Positions 36,735 to 46,216 of a stretch of DNA of 64,000 bases are shown here, piece by piece. Made by a program: the position numbers and the translations under genes. Numbering within the stretch: position 1 is the first letter of the stretch; each line of letters starts with the position of its first letter. The DNA is from Deltaproteobacteria bacterium. GTDB taxonomy: Bacteria; Desulfobacterota; Binatia; UBA9968. Below the pieces are notes generated by a model, which saw only the letters and a program-made list of their open reading frames with translations, was not told the origin of the DNA and did no database searches. The stretch is taken from positions 1 to 64,000 of the forward strand of contig JACQUW010000207.1 of NCBI GenBank assembly GCA_016210115.1, written 5' to 3'.

Positions 36735-37832
36735 ATGGACAGAATTCGAGCCTTTGTCGCGGACGACATTCCACAGGTCGCAGACCTCCACAGGCGGGTC
36801 TTTAAGACCGACGATCGCCTTTCGAAAACTCTGGAAGAGTCTTACCGCTCGTACTTTGAAAACATTTTCTTAAGTCATCCCTGGTATGACGGCGCTTTGC
36901 CTTCTCTCGTTTACGAGGACGGCGGCGGGAAAATCCTTGGTTTTATGGGCGTGACGCCGCGCCGAATGTCGCTCCGGGGTCAATCCATTCAGGCTGTTAT
37001 CAGCTCTCAGTTCATCGTGGAGCCCGGCGGCCGGTCCGCAGTGGCCGCTGTGAAACTGGTAAAAACTCTTATGTCCGGACCGCAGGACCTGTGCATCGCC
37101 GATGAGGCGAACGACGCCTCTCGCAAGCTCTGGGAAGCGGCCGGGGGCTCTACGGCGCTCCTCTACAGTATGTACTGGCTGCGTCCTCTAAGGTTAAGTG
37201 AATGGTTAGTGCGCTCATGGGGCAGGGCAGGCTTGCCGGCTATCATGGCTTCCGGATCGGCTCCTTTTTGCCGGCTCCTGGACGCCGTGATAGCCGATAG
37301 CCCACGCATTCCTTTTCGGCTGGCCTCTCCTTCGTTATCGGGGGAGGAGCTGGAGCCGGAGGCGCTTCTTCACTGCATGACCGAATTTTCCGCCTGCTGG
37401 TCTCTTAGGCCGCAGTACGACAAGGGTTGGGTCAAGTGGCTTCTGGAACTTTTAGCTGAAAAAAACGGCCACGGGAGTTGCCAAAAAGTCGCGCTTCGAA
37501 GCCCTGCGGGAGAAATCGTCGGCTGGTACGTTGCGCTGCTGAATCGTGGCGGCATCGGGGAAGTCTTACAGATCGGCGCCAGAAATGGCTGGATGGGCCA
37601 CGTCCTCGATCACCTATTCTACCACGCCTGGCAAAAGGGCGCCGTGGCGCTTTCCGGACGCCTTGAACCCAAACTACTCGATCATTTCCACGACCGGCAA
37701 TGCCTGTTTCAACATCGTCGCGGTTACTGGACGCTGATTCACTCCAGCAAGCCGGAATTGCTTGAAGCCTTCTATCGCGGAGACGCTTTTGTATCTCGGC
37801 TGGACGGCGAGTGGAGCCTGCGCTTCAAATAA
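36735..37832 (+). CDS. GNAT-family N-acyltransferase-like protein
   Basis: ORF 36696..37832, likely start MDRIRAFVADDIPQVADLHRRVFKTD; 'ILGFMGVTPRRMSLRGQSIQAVISSQFIVEPGGRSAVAAVKLVKTLMSGPQDLCIADEANDASRKLWEAAGG'. Confidence 0.7.
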   Translation: MDRIRAFVADDIPQVADLHRRVFKTDDRLSKTLEESYRSYFENIFLSHPWYDGALPSLVYEDGGGKILGFMGVTPRRMSLRGQSIQAVISSQFIVEPGGRSAVAAVKLVKTLMSGPQDLCIADEANDASRKLWEAAGGSTALLYSMYWLRPLRLSEWLVRSWGRAGLPAIMASGSAPFCRLLDAVIADSPRIPFRLASPSLSGEELEPEALLHCMTEFSACWSLRPQYDKGWVKWLLELLAEKNGHGSCQKVALRSPAGEIVGWYVALLNRGGIGEVLQIGARNGWMGHVLDHLFYHAWQKGAVALSGRLEPKLLDHFHDRQCLFQHRRGYWTLIHSSKPELLEAFYRGDAFVSRLDGEWSLRFK

Positions 37833-37891
37833 GCTAAGGCCGGTCAACCTGCCGGGAAAGACGGGCTGCTTCAGAAAAGAGGATCGCGCAA

Positions 37892-39463
37892 ATGGATCAA
37901 ACGGCGATAGCTGAAGTTTACGTGGCCAAAAAAAACAATCGCCTCTATACCGTCAGCGATCTTCTGCTGCAGCAGGCGCAAAGTGGACACGCAAAAAAAA
38001 CCGCGATTGTAGACGGGCAGCGGCGCATCGACTATTCCGACCTGCTTCGTCTCGCCCTCGGATACGCTGCCGTTCTTAAGAAAGCGGGCCTGCAAAAAGG
38101 CGATCGGGTGGGGATCTTTCTTCGTCGTTCGATTGAAGCGGTCGTCGCCCTGTTTGCGACCCATTCTGCCGGCGGTGTCGCCGTCATTATTGCCGACGTG
38201 CTTCACTCCAAACAGGTGGAGCACATCTTAGCCCACAGCGAGGCTTTGCTCATGCTCACCGACTCGAGACAACTGTTGCAAGTCCCCGCGCTCGGCTTTG
38301 ATCGACAAAGGATCATCAATATGGACGAGATCGTGCCCGGGCGAGCGGCATTTTCACCTGTGAGCGCGATCGGGAATGATCTGGCCCTCCTCATTTACAC
38401 TTCGGGCTCGACCGGCTTGCCGAAAGGCGTGATGGTGAGCCACAGCAATCTCCTTTCCGGAGCCATGATCGTTTCTGATTACTTGCGGGTTACGGAGGAG
38501 GATACCCTGATCAGTCTTCTCCCCTTCAGCTTCGATTACGGCCTGAACCAGCTCCTGATGACGCTCTTTACCGGCGGAACGCTGGTAATCCAGCGCTCGC
38601 TCTTTCCGGCGGAGGTTTGCCGGACGGCGCAAAAGGATAAGATTACCGGTATTGCCGGGGTGCCGACTCTCTGGCTGCAACTGACCGGGGCCTATTCTCC
38701 TTTCCTGAACACCTCGTTTCCGCACCTGAGATACATCACCAACTCGGGCGGTTCTCTGCCCGAAAGCGTGATCCGGCAGATCAGAAAGTCTCATCCGCAG
38801 GTGGAGATATTTCTAATGTATGGCCTCACGGAGGCATTCCGCTCCACGTTTCTTCCCCCCGATCAAGTCGACATCAGGCCCTCTTCAATCGGCAAAGCGA
38901 TTCCGAACGTGGAGATCCTGGTGCTTCACGAGGGGGGAAGGCTGTGCCGGCCGGGTGAGGTCGGCGAACTCATCCATCGCGGCGCAACGGTGACGCTGGG
39001 CTACTGGCGAGATCCGGAAGCGACCGCGAGGGTTTTCCGGCCGCATCCACTCACTGACTACGGCAATGGCCGGGCGGAAATCGTCGCGTTTTCGGGCGAC
39101 CTCGTGAAGACGGATTCTGACGGCTATCTCTATTTCGTCGGCCGCAGGGACCAATTGATCAAAACGAGAGGCTATCGGCTAAGTCCGGAGGAAATCGAGC
39201 GCTGGGCGTTTGGCTCAGGACTGCTGGCGAATGCGGTCGCATTTGCTGTTCCAAAAGACCCCGTCGACAGCCATATCGTACTGGCCGTTACACCGAAAGA
39301 GACAGATGACTTCGGCCGGCAAGCTTTTGATCGTTACTGCAGGAATGAAATGCCCGAATATATGCGGCCCCATGATGTCTGGGTTTTGAACGAGTTCCCC
39401 CTCACATCGGCCGGCAAGCCGGACCGCGTGAGGATCAAGCAAACATATGTTGAAACTCGCTGA
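37892..39463 (+). CDS. AMP-dependent acyl-CoA/ACP ligase (exosortase-A-associated type)
   Basis: 523 aa; 'LALLIYTSGSTGLPKGVMVSHSNL', 'FLMYGLTEAFRSTFLPP', 'SGDLVKTDSDGYLYFVGRRDQLIKTRGYRLSPEEIE'. Confidence 0.93.
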   Translation: MDQTAIAEVYVAKKNNRLYTVSDLLLQQAQSGHAKKTAIVDGQRRIDYSDLLRLALGYAAVLKKAGLQKGDRVGIFLRRSIEAVVALFATHSAGGVAVIIADVLHSKQVEHILAHSEALLMLTDSRQLLQVPALGFDRQRIINMDEIVPGRAAFSPVSAIGNDLALLIYTSGSTGLPKGVMVSHSNLLSGAMIVSDYLRVTEEDTLISLLPFSFDYGLNQLLMTLFTGGTLVIQRSLFPAEVCRTAQKDKITGIAGVPTLWLQLTGAYSPFLNTSFPHLRYITNSGGSLPESVIRQIRKSHPQVEIFLMYGLTEAFRSTFLPPDQVDIRPSSIGKAIPNVEILVLHEGGRLCRPGEVGELIHRGATVTLGYWRDPEATARVFRPHPLTDYGNGRAEIVAFSGDLVKTDSDGYLYFVGRRDQLIKTRGYRLSPEEIERWAFGSGLLANAVAFAVPKDPVDSHIVLAVTPKETDDFGRQAFDRYCRNEMPEYMRPHDVWVLNEFPLTSAGKPDRVRIKQTYVETR

Positions 39464-40652
39464 CGATTTGAATCGACGCCTCGAGCCGCAGGAACGCTTC
39501 GAACAGATCCTTTCCTCGGCTTTCCGGCGTTTCGGCAAAGCCGTCGTGGATCTCTCCTACGCTAACTTTTACGAGGGGCCGGGAAAGCCGGTTCTCGAGG
39601 CGCTGGAAAGGGCGATCGCCGATGACAGAATCTTAGCTCTCCAGTACACGCCCTACGGCGGAAGAACCGTTACGCGGCGGCTGATTGCAACCAGCCTGAC
39701 TGAAGAATACGGGCTGCCCTTTAACTACCAGCACGTGATCCTGACGCCGGGCGCGACTGCGGCGCTGAACATGGTTTTTCGAACTCTTTTCGGACCGGGG
39801 GAGGAGGTGCTTCTGCCCACCCCCTGCTGGCATGACTATGCTGTGTACCTGAGCAATCTCGGGATTTCTATCCGCACGGTTCCCCTGGCGCAGAACAAAC
39901 ACCTGGACCTGGAAGCGATTGCGCTGGCCACGGGTCCCAACACCAGAGGAATCGTGTTGAGTCAACCCTGCTGCCCCACGGGGGTCGTCTACTCCAAGAA
40001 TGAACTGGCAGAGCTGGCAAAGCTCCTGACAGAGGCAGAGCAGAGATTCCAGACCGCGATTTATCTGGTCAGCGACGAAGTGCACCGCCATATCGTCTGG
40101 AGCGGCGCGGAGGTTTACAGCCCGCTGCTGAGCTACCCGCGGAGTCTGACTATCTATTCGTTCGGCAAAGCTCTCTTTATCCAGGGACAAAGGATCGGTT
40201 ACGTGGCCGTTTCTCCTCAAATGCCCGAGGACAGGCGGCTCGCGAAACAACTCGAGCAATGCGAGCGAATAATGGGATATGGGGCTCCGACCAGTCTCAT
40301 GCAGCGCGCGATTTGTGACCTGATTGAATATCGCCCGCCGCTCGATCTGCTTGCGCGCCGGCAACGGGAGGCCAGACGGAAGCTCAAAGATTCTGGTTTC
40401 GAGCTTTGCGATGGCGAGGCCACCTGTTTCGTGTATGTCAAAAGCCCGATGGCTGATGACTTCGCGTTCGTCGAGCGGCTTGCGGCTCGCGGGGTCCTTG
40501 TCCTTCCTTCAAGCGTTTTCCTCGAGGCGGGCCATTTACGAGTCTCCCTGACGGCCCGAGGGGAAGCGATCACCCGGGGCGTCGAAGCCATGGGAGAAGT
40601 GCTGCAGGATGCTCGAACCAGTCCCTCGAATCGAGAAGCTTGCGAACGATAA
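39447..40652 (+). CDS. PLP-dependent class I/II aminotransferase
   Basis: 401 aa; 'HVILTPGATAALNMVFRTLFGPGEEVLLPTPCWHDYAVYLSNLG', 'YLVSDEVHRHIVWSGAE', 'TIYSFGKALFIQGQRIGYVAV'. Confidence 0.9.
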   Translation: MLKLADDLNRRLEPQERFEQILSSAFRRFGKAVVDLSYANFYEGPGKPVLEALERAIADDRILALQYTPYGGRTVTRRLIATSLTEEYGLPFNYQHVILTPGATAALNMVFRTLFGPGEEVLLPTPCWHDYAVYLSNLGISIRTVPLAQNKHLDLEAIALATGPNTRGIVLSQPCCPTGVVYSKNELAELAKLLTEAEQRFQTAIYLVSDEVHRHIVWSGAEVYSPLLSYPRSLTIYSFGKALFIQGQRIGYVAVSPQMPEDRRLAKQLEQCERIMGYGAPTSLMQRAICDLIEYRPPLDLLARRQREARRKLKDSGFELCDGEATCFVYVKSPMADDFAFVERLAARGVLVLPSSVFLEAGHLRVSLTARGEAITRGVEAMGEVLQDARTSPSNREACER

Positions 40653-40692
40653 TCACGCCGCAGACCAAATTCAAAGGAGGGAAAGACAGGCC

Positions 40693-42480
40693 ATGGCTGT
40701 TTCGCAGCGTGAGATAGCTGAGATATTGGAAAGATTCATACGGTCTCGCTTCCGAGTGCCCGTGAAGGATCCCCTCTTTTCACAGACTGTGGACCTGTTC
40801 GACTCGGGATACGTCGACTCCGTTGGCGTGGTCGAGCTGATCTCTTTTTTGGAAAGTACTTTCAAAATCAAAATCCCGGAAGAGTCTCTTTTTAGTACCG
40901 AGTTCACCACAATCAGCGGGATCAGCGGAATTGTTTTGGGCCGTGCGGCTGCGATCGCCTCTGCGTGTGGCGGCGCCTCGACCTTAAGGCAGCCTGACCC
41001 ACGAACCTCGCGCTGCCTCCGATTTATCATGCGAAACGCGACTCCCAATGCGAAGAACTTCTCTTCGCCGGAGAGGATGAACAAGCCACACCCGATTTAT
41101 CGAGACGCGGCGCCGCCGGTTATTATTCTCAATCTGAGCTATTCCGGTCTCGGCATCGCCAGGGATCTGGCAGGGAGAGGAGTGCGGCTGATCGGGCTGT
41201 CGTCGGACCGCAAGATCTACGGCAATTTTTCCCGCTTCTGCGAGGTCCGTTTTGCTCCCAGCTCGCAAGACGAGCCGGAGCGACTGGCTGAATTCTTGCT
41301 GCAGTCGGCCGGCGAGTTAAACGGCGCCGTGATTTTTCCGACGAGCGATTTCGACGTTCTCTTCCTCGATCACTTTCGCGTGAGTCTGGAGCCGCACTAC
41401 AGACTCAGCGTCCCGCCGCGGCGCTGCCTGTTCCAGGTGATGGATAAATATGCCCTCTTCTGCGAAGCGATTCGGGCAGGGGTGCCGGTTCCGCGCACGG
41501 TTGTGGTTCACTCTCACCGGGAGCTCGCCCAAATTCCTGAGGCGATCGGCTTTCCGTGCGTTGTTAAACCGGTTTGGTCCTTTCATTGGCGAAACGGAAA
41601 CTTTCCTGAGACCTTAAAAGATACCAAAGCCCTTCGGCTCGATAGTCTAAAAGAACTCGAAACGCGATACGCGGAGGTCGCCGCGGCCTCTGCGCGGGTA
41701 CTGGTCCAGGAATGGATTCCCGGTGACGCTGATCGGATTGTGGTTCTCGGGGGATACTTTAATGAGAGTTCGGAGCCCCTTTCCTACTTCACCGCCCGGA
41801 AAATTGTACAGTCGCCGGACGATTTCGGCACGGGTTGCGTTGTGGAAAGCGTTGAGTTGCCTGAGATCCTGACGCCCACCGTGAAACTCCTGCGGGATCT
41901 AGGCTATCAGGGAATGGCAGAAGTCGAATACCGGCAGGACCCAAGGACCGGAGAGTATAAGCTCATCGAGATCAATACTCGCCATTGGGACTGGCACCGG
42001 CTGGGCAGCGCAAGCGGCGTCAATGTCAGTTGGACCGCATACTGTCATTTGACCGGTAAGCCGGTAAACCCGACCCGCGTGCCGATTTTGCAGGCCACCT
42101 GGATCGCGGAAGACGCGTTGTTTTACTATCTCTTGAAAGCCATTTTCGCTCGGCGGCTGAACGCGCGCAAGTTGTGGCGCCGAGTTAAAGGCCCCAGGAT
42201 TTACGGAATCTTCGACCGGAAGGATCCTCTTCCTTTTTTTCGTTACTGGGTTCAAACCGTCATCCCCAGAGTCGCCAAAAAACTCTTCGACGAGCTCCGC
42301 AGAAAACCCGGCGGCGCGGCGCGGCGAAAGCGCTCACGGCCGAAGAGTTCTCATGATTTCCGAGGAGAAAGCCGGCGGACCGGGGCATTGGTTCTGCCGC
42401 TGGCGCAAAGCTTCATCTATGAGGTGGTTTTATATGACTTGCTTGACGGAGTTAATTTAATTTCACCGTTCCTTGGCTGA
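40693..42480 (+). CDS. Carrier protein (ACP) - ATP-grasp fusion
   Basis: ACP: 'VDLFDSGYVDSVGVVELISFLESTFKIKIPEESL'. ATP-grasp: 'RCLFQVMDKYALFCEAIRAGVPVPRTVVVHSHRELAQIPEAIGFPCVVKPVWS...LVQEWIPGDADRIVVLGGYF...YKLIEINTRHWDWHRLG'. One uninterrupted frame. Confidence 0.85.
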   Translation: MAVSQREIAEILERFIRSRFRVPVKDPLFSQTVDLFDSGYVDSVGVVELISFLESTFKIKIPEESLFSTEFTTISGISGIVLGRAAAIASACGGASTLRQPDPRTSRCLRFIMRNATPNAKNFSSPERMNKPHPIYRDAAPPVIILNLSYSGLGIARDLAGRGVRLIGLSSDRKIYGNFSRFCEVRFAPSSQDEPERLAEFLLQSAGELNGAVIFPTSDFDVLFLDHFRVSLEPHYRLSVPPRRCLFQVMDKYALFCEAIRAGVPVPRTVVVHSHRELAQIPEAIGFPCVVKPVWSFHWRNGNFPETLKDTKALRLDSLKELETRYAEVAAASARVLVQEWIPGDADRIVVLGGYFNESSEPLSYFTARKIVQSPDDFGTGCVVESVELPEILTPTVKLLRDLGYQGMAEVEYRQDPRTGEYKLIEINTRHWDWHRLGSASGVNVSWTAYCHLTGKPVNPTRVPILQATWIAEDALFYYLLKAIFARRLNARKLWRRVKGPRIYGIFDRKDPLPFFRYWVQTVIPRVAKKLFDELRRKPGGAARRKRSRPKSSHDFRGESRRTGALVLPLAQSFIYEVVLYDLLDGVNLISPFLG

Positions 42481-42492
42481 GCACAATTCCAG

Positions 42493-43656
42493 ATGCTGAA
42501 AATCGATCTCATACAGGATCATGCCGGCTTCGAGCGACTTAAGCCGGAGTGGGACGCGTTGCTCGCGGCCAGCGAATCGGATTGCTTTTTCTTGACCTGG
42601 GAGTGGCTTTTTACGTGGTGGAAGCATTTATCGGGCCGAAGAATGCTGGTCCTGTTGACCGTGCGCGACGCGGGGAAGCTCATTGCGATTGCGCCGCTGG
42701 CGGCGCGCTCCCGCAGCTTCGTTCGCCTGGCGCCTTTTGGTTCAGTTGAATTCCTGGGAACGGGAAGCGTCGGCTCCGACTACCTCGATGTCATCGCCCG
42801 GCGCGGAAGCGAAATGCAGGCATGGGAGGCCCTGGCGGATTACCTCCTTGGACGCAAAATCGTCATGAAGCTTTCTCAACTCAAGGAGGGGAGCCTGGCA
42901 GCGAGGCTCGCCGCCGCTCTGCAACGCGAGGGGAACTGGAAAATTGTTCAGTCGAAGATTGAGATCTGCCCGTTCATCAATTTGACCGGACATACCTGGG
43001 AAACCTATCTCGCGACGCTCGGCCCGGCACACAGACAGAATTATCAAAGAAGGCTCCGGAACCTGACCAAGGGATTCGACATGCGCTTGGAGCCGGTGTG
43101 CGTGGAAGCCGAACGCGGAGGCGTCCTGCGAAAGGTTTTTGAGCTTCATCATAGGAGATGGAACGAGCGGGGAGGGTCGAGCGCGTTTCACAGCGCTGGA
43201 CTGCTCTCTTTTCATGATGAGCTGAGTTGTCTGGCATTGGCGCGCGGCTGGCTGAGGCTTTTTGTTCTCTGGCTGAACGAAAAGCCGGTCGCCTGTATTT
43301 ACGGCTTCCGCTATCGTGACGTCTTCTACTTTTATCAGTCCGGTTTTGATCCCGCTTACAGCAAACAGAGCGTCGGCATGGTTCTGATGGGACTGGTGAT
43401 CAGGAGCGCCATCGAGGAGGGGGCTCTGGAATACGATCTCCTTCATGGAAGCGAGCCGTACAAGTTTCTCTGGTCGCGCGAGACCCGCGATTTGGCTCGG
43501 CTTGAGATCTATCCACCGAACGTCTACGGAGTGCTCCACAAGGAGACAGTGGCCTGGGTCCGGAGCGTTAAAAGAATGCTGCGGCAGGTGCTCCCCAAAA
43601 CGATGATCGACCGGATAGCGCGGGCGAGAGCGTTCGGGGTCGGGGAGGGAACTTAA
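42493..43656 (+). CDS. FemAB/BioF2-like GNAT acetyltransferase
   Basis: 387 aa; 'FFLTWEWLFTWWKHLSGRRMLVLLTVRDAGKLIAIAPL', 'RQNYQRRLRNLTKGFDMRLEPV', 'KFLWSRETRDLARLEIY'. Confidence 0.85.
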   Translation: MLKIDLIQDHAGFERLKPEWDALLAASESDCFFLTWEWLFTWWKHLSGRRMLVLLTVRDAGKLIAIAPLAARSRSFVRLAPFGSVEFLGTGSVGSDYLDVIARRGSEMQAWEALADYLLGRKIVMKLSQLKEGSLAARLAAALQREGNWKIVQSKIEICPFINLTGHTWETYLATLGPAHRQNYQRRLRNLTKGFDMRLEPVCVEAERGGVLRKVFELHHRRWNERGGSSAFHSAGLLSFHDELSCLALARGWLRLFVLWLNEKPVACIYGFRYRDVFYFYQSGFDPAYSKQSVGMVLMGLVIRSAIEEGALEYDLLHGSEPYKFLWSRETRDLARLEIYPPNVYGVLHKETVAWVRSVKRMLRQVLPKTMIDRIARARAFGVGEGT

Positions 43657-44786
43657 TGGTCCGGCGTCTGTTCAAGACAGCCATGGCCTGGGCGTTGCAC
43701 AGATCAGGAGCCGATCAATTCATAGGCAGGATGGATGGGTTTCGATCGATGCCGCTTGTGCTCTGTTATCACCGGGTGGTGGAAGATTTTGCTGCGAGCG
43801 CAAGAAAGACGATGCCGGCGATGCTGATCAGCACGCGAACTCTCGAACGGCAGCTGGACTGGATAGGCCGGCGGTTTTGTTTCGTGTCTCTGGAGGAGTT
43901 GGGATCATGGCTGGAGGGAGAAAAAAACATTTCCCGTCCTGTGGCGGCCGTGATCTTTGACGACGGCTACCGCGACGTTCACACGCATGCTTTCCCGCTC
44001 CTCAAAAGAAAAGGCATACCGGCGGCGGTATCGGTCGTCACCGATTTCATCGGCACATCCGAGATGCAGATCTATGACCGCCTATACGGTTTGTTGCTCC
44101 GTCGTTTCGTGGGGCGCCCTTCTGGAGCGGAGGATTTGGGCCGTCTCCTCGCCGCCGTCGGCATTCGCCGTCCGGCCGACGCGGCGCTACTCTCTCTAAC
44201 GAAAGAGCCGCACAAAACGTTATCCGCGCTGGTCCGCGAGTTGCCTCAAGCCGAGATTTTGCGCCTGATTAAAGTTTTGGAAGCCGGGGTCGACATTCCC
44301 GAGAACGACAGGCTCGAATTTCGCTCTCTCGATTGGGCAATGCTCGCTGAAATGCATCGAGCCGGAATCTCGATTGCGTCCCATACGAAGAGCCATGCTC
44401 TGCTGACCAACGAAAGCCGCCAAACAGTTCTCGAAGAAGTTCAAGGTTCGCGCCGTGAACTGGAGCGTAGGATGGGCATCGAGGTGAAACACATCGCCTA
44501 TCCCGACGGCCATTTTAACAGCGCGGTCATCGACGCCGTGGCGGCGTCGGGTTATCGCTTCGGCTACACGACCTGTTCGCATCGAGACTCCCGTTATCCA
44601 CTGCTCACAGTCCCGCGGACGATTTTGTGGGAAAATGCGTGCATGGATTTCACGGGGAGTTTTTCGCCGGCCATTTTGAGCTGCCAAATTCATCGCGTCT
44701 TCGACTTCGCCTCCGGTTGCAGGCAGCCTCACGCCTCAAATCGTGCGGATTACCGCAGACCCCGTTTTGTTGAGATTCAATCTTAG
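43656..44786 (+). CDS. Polysaccharide deacetylase
   Basis: 376 aa; 'LVLCYHRVVEDF', 'VAAVIFDDGYRDVHTHAFPLLKRKGIPAAVSVVTDFIG', 'GISIASHTKSHALLTN'. Overlaps the upstream stop (TAATG). Confidence 0.9.
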   Translation: MVRRLFKTAMAWALHRSGADQFIGRMDGFRSMPLVLCYHRVVEDFAASARKTMPAMLISTRTLERQLDWIGRRFCFVSLEELGSWLEGEKNISRPVAAVIFDDGYRDVHTHAFPLLKRKGIPAAVSVVTDFIGTSEMQIYDRLYGLLLRRFVGRPSGAEDLGRLLAAVGIRRPADAALLSLTKEPHKTLSALVRELPQAEILRLIKVLEAGVDIPENDRLEFRSLDWAMLAEMHRAGISIASHTKSHALLTNESRQTVLEEVQGSRRELERRMGIEVKHIAYPDGHFNSAVIDAVAASGYRFGYTTCSHRDSRYPLLTVPRTILWENACMDFTGSFSPAILSCQIHRVFDFASGCRQPHASNRADYRRPRFVEIQS

Positions 44787-44804
44787 ATAACGGGAGGTTT
44801 TGTA

Positions 44805-46214
44805 ATGGATCCCATCCCGCTTATTTTGCTTGAGTTCAATGAGCTGTCGCCGGTTCTAATGCAGCGGTTCATTCGCCAGGGCGAGTTGCCGAACTTCAAG
44901 ATCATGTATGATGAATCGCAGGTTTTCCTGACCGACGCGGAAGAAAAACCGCCCTATCTTGAGCCGTGGATTCAGTGGGTAAGCGTCCACTCCGGGATGC
45001 GTTATAAAGAGCATGGGGTGTTCCATCTGGGCGACGGCTTTGCGCTGAAGGAAAGACGCATTTGGGATCTTATGTCCGAGCGCGGCCTTCGCGTCTGGAT
45101 TTGCGGAAGCATGAACGTCCGCTATGACCTGCCGTTAAACGGCTACGTTCTGCCCGATCCGTGGACGCAGAATCCTCCACCTCATCCCACGGGACTGATG
45201 CCCTATTTCAGATTCGTCCAGCGAAACGTGCAAGAGCACACCCGCGACCGGGCGCCGCTCGGGGCACTGGATTATATCGAGTTTCTCGGCTTCATGGCAC
45301 GCCATGGGCTCTCGCCGAGCACGATTTTCGCTATTCTCCGGCAGATCGCGGCGGAACGGGGGCGCGCAAATCGATGGAAGCGGGCTTTTATTATGGACAG
45401 ATTACAGTTTGACCTTTTTCGTTCCGTTTATAGAAGATTGAAACCTCATTTTTCGACTTTCTTTCTAAACAGCACGGCGCACATGCAGCATATGTACTGG
45501 CGCAATCTCGAGCCGGAGCTTTTCAAGCGACAACCCGCGGCCGCGGAACAGGAGGAGTTCCGGCACGCCGTCCTCTTGGGTTATCGGGAAATGGACCGGC
45601 TGATCGGCCGCTTCCGGCGGCTCTTTGGCGCCGGGTCGATCATCATTTTTTGCACCGCCCTCAGCCAACAGCCCTGTCTTATCTATGAGGAAGGTCTGGG
45701 GGGAAAGGTGGTCTACCGGCCGCGGGATTTTGAAGCCCTGCTCGCCTTCGCGGGAATCAACGGGCGGCATAGAGTCGAGCCGGTGATGGCGGGGGAATTC
45801 CACGTCTATTTCGAAAACGAAAGAGAGGCGACCGAGGCCCGGCAGCGGCTGCTCGATCTGCGGGTAGGCGAACAGCGCGTCCAGCACGTCGAGCAGAAGG
45901 GGACCGATGTTTTCGGCGGCTGTATTGTGTTTGAGGAATTGCCTGCCGATGCGACGCTCCGGCTTGCCGGCACGGACCGGGCAGCTCCGTTTTTCGAGAT
46001 CTTTTATCGGATCGAAGGAAGGAAGAGCGGAATCCACCATCCGGACGGGATGCTTTGGATCCGCCTTCCGGACAACAGCCATCGTGTCCATGAGGGCAAG
46101 GTTTCCTTGACTTCGATCGCGCCGACCATCCTGCGGATGTTTGGCGTTCCCCGCCCCTCGACAATGCGCGGCGACCCACTGGAATTCGGCGGGCGGCCCG
46201 CCGCTGCAGCTTGA
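44805..46214 (+). CDS. Alkaline-phosphatase-superfamily (phosphodiesterase/sulfatase-like) protein
   Basis: 469 aa; 'IPLILLEFNELSPVLMQRFIRQGELPNFKIMYDE', 'WIQWVSVHSGMRYKEHGVFHLGDGF', 'STFFLNSTAHMQHMYWRN', 'KVSLTSIAPTILRMFGV'. Confidence 0.7.
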   Translation: MDPIPLILLEFNELSPVLMQRFIRQGELPNFKIMYDESQVFLTDAEEKPPYLEPWIQWVSVHSGMRYKEHGVFHLGDGFALKERRIWDLMSERGLRVWICGSMNVRYDLPLNGYVLPDPWTQNPPPHPTGLMPYFRFVQRNVQEHTRDRAPLGALDYIEFLGFMARHGLSPSTIFAILRQIAAERGRANRWKRAFIMDRLQFDLFRSVYRRLKPHFSTFFLNSTAHMQHMYWRNLEPELFKRQPAAAEQEEFRHAVLLGYREMDRLIGRFRRLFGAGSIIIFCTALSQQPCLIYEEGLGGKVVYRPRDFEALLAFAGINGRHRVEPVMAGEFHVYFENEREATEARQRLLDLRVGEQRVQHVEQKGTDVFGGCIVFEELPADATLRLAGTDRAAPFFEIFYRIEGRKSGIHHPDGMLWIRLPDNSHRVHEGKVSLTSIAPTILRMFGVPRPSTMRGDPLEFGGRPAAAA

Positions 46215-46216
46215 AA

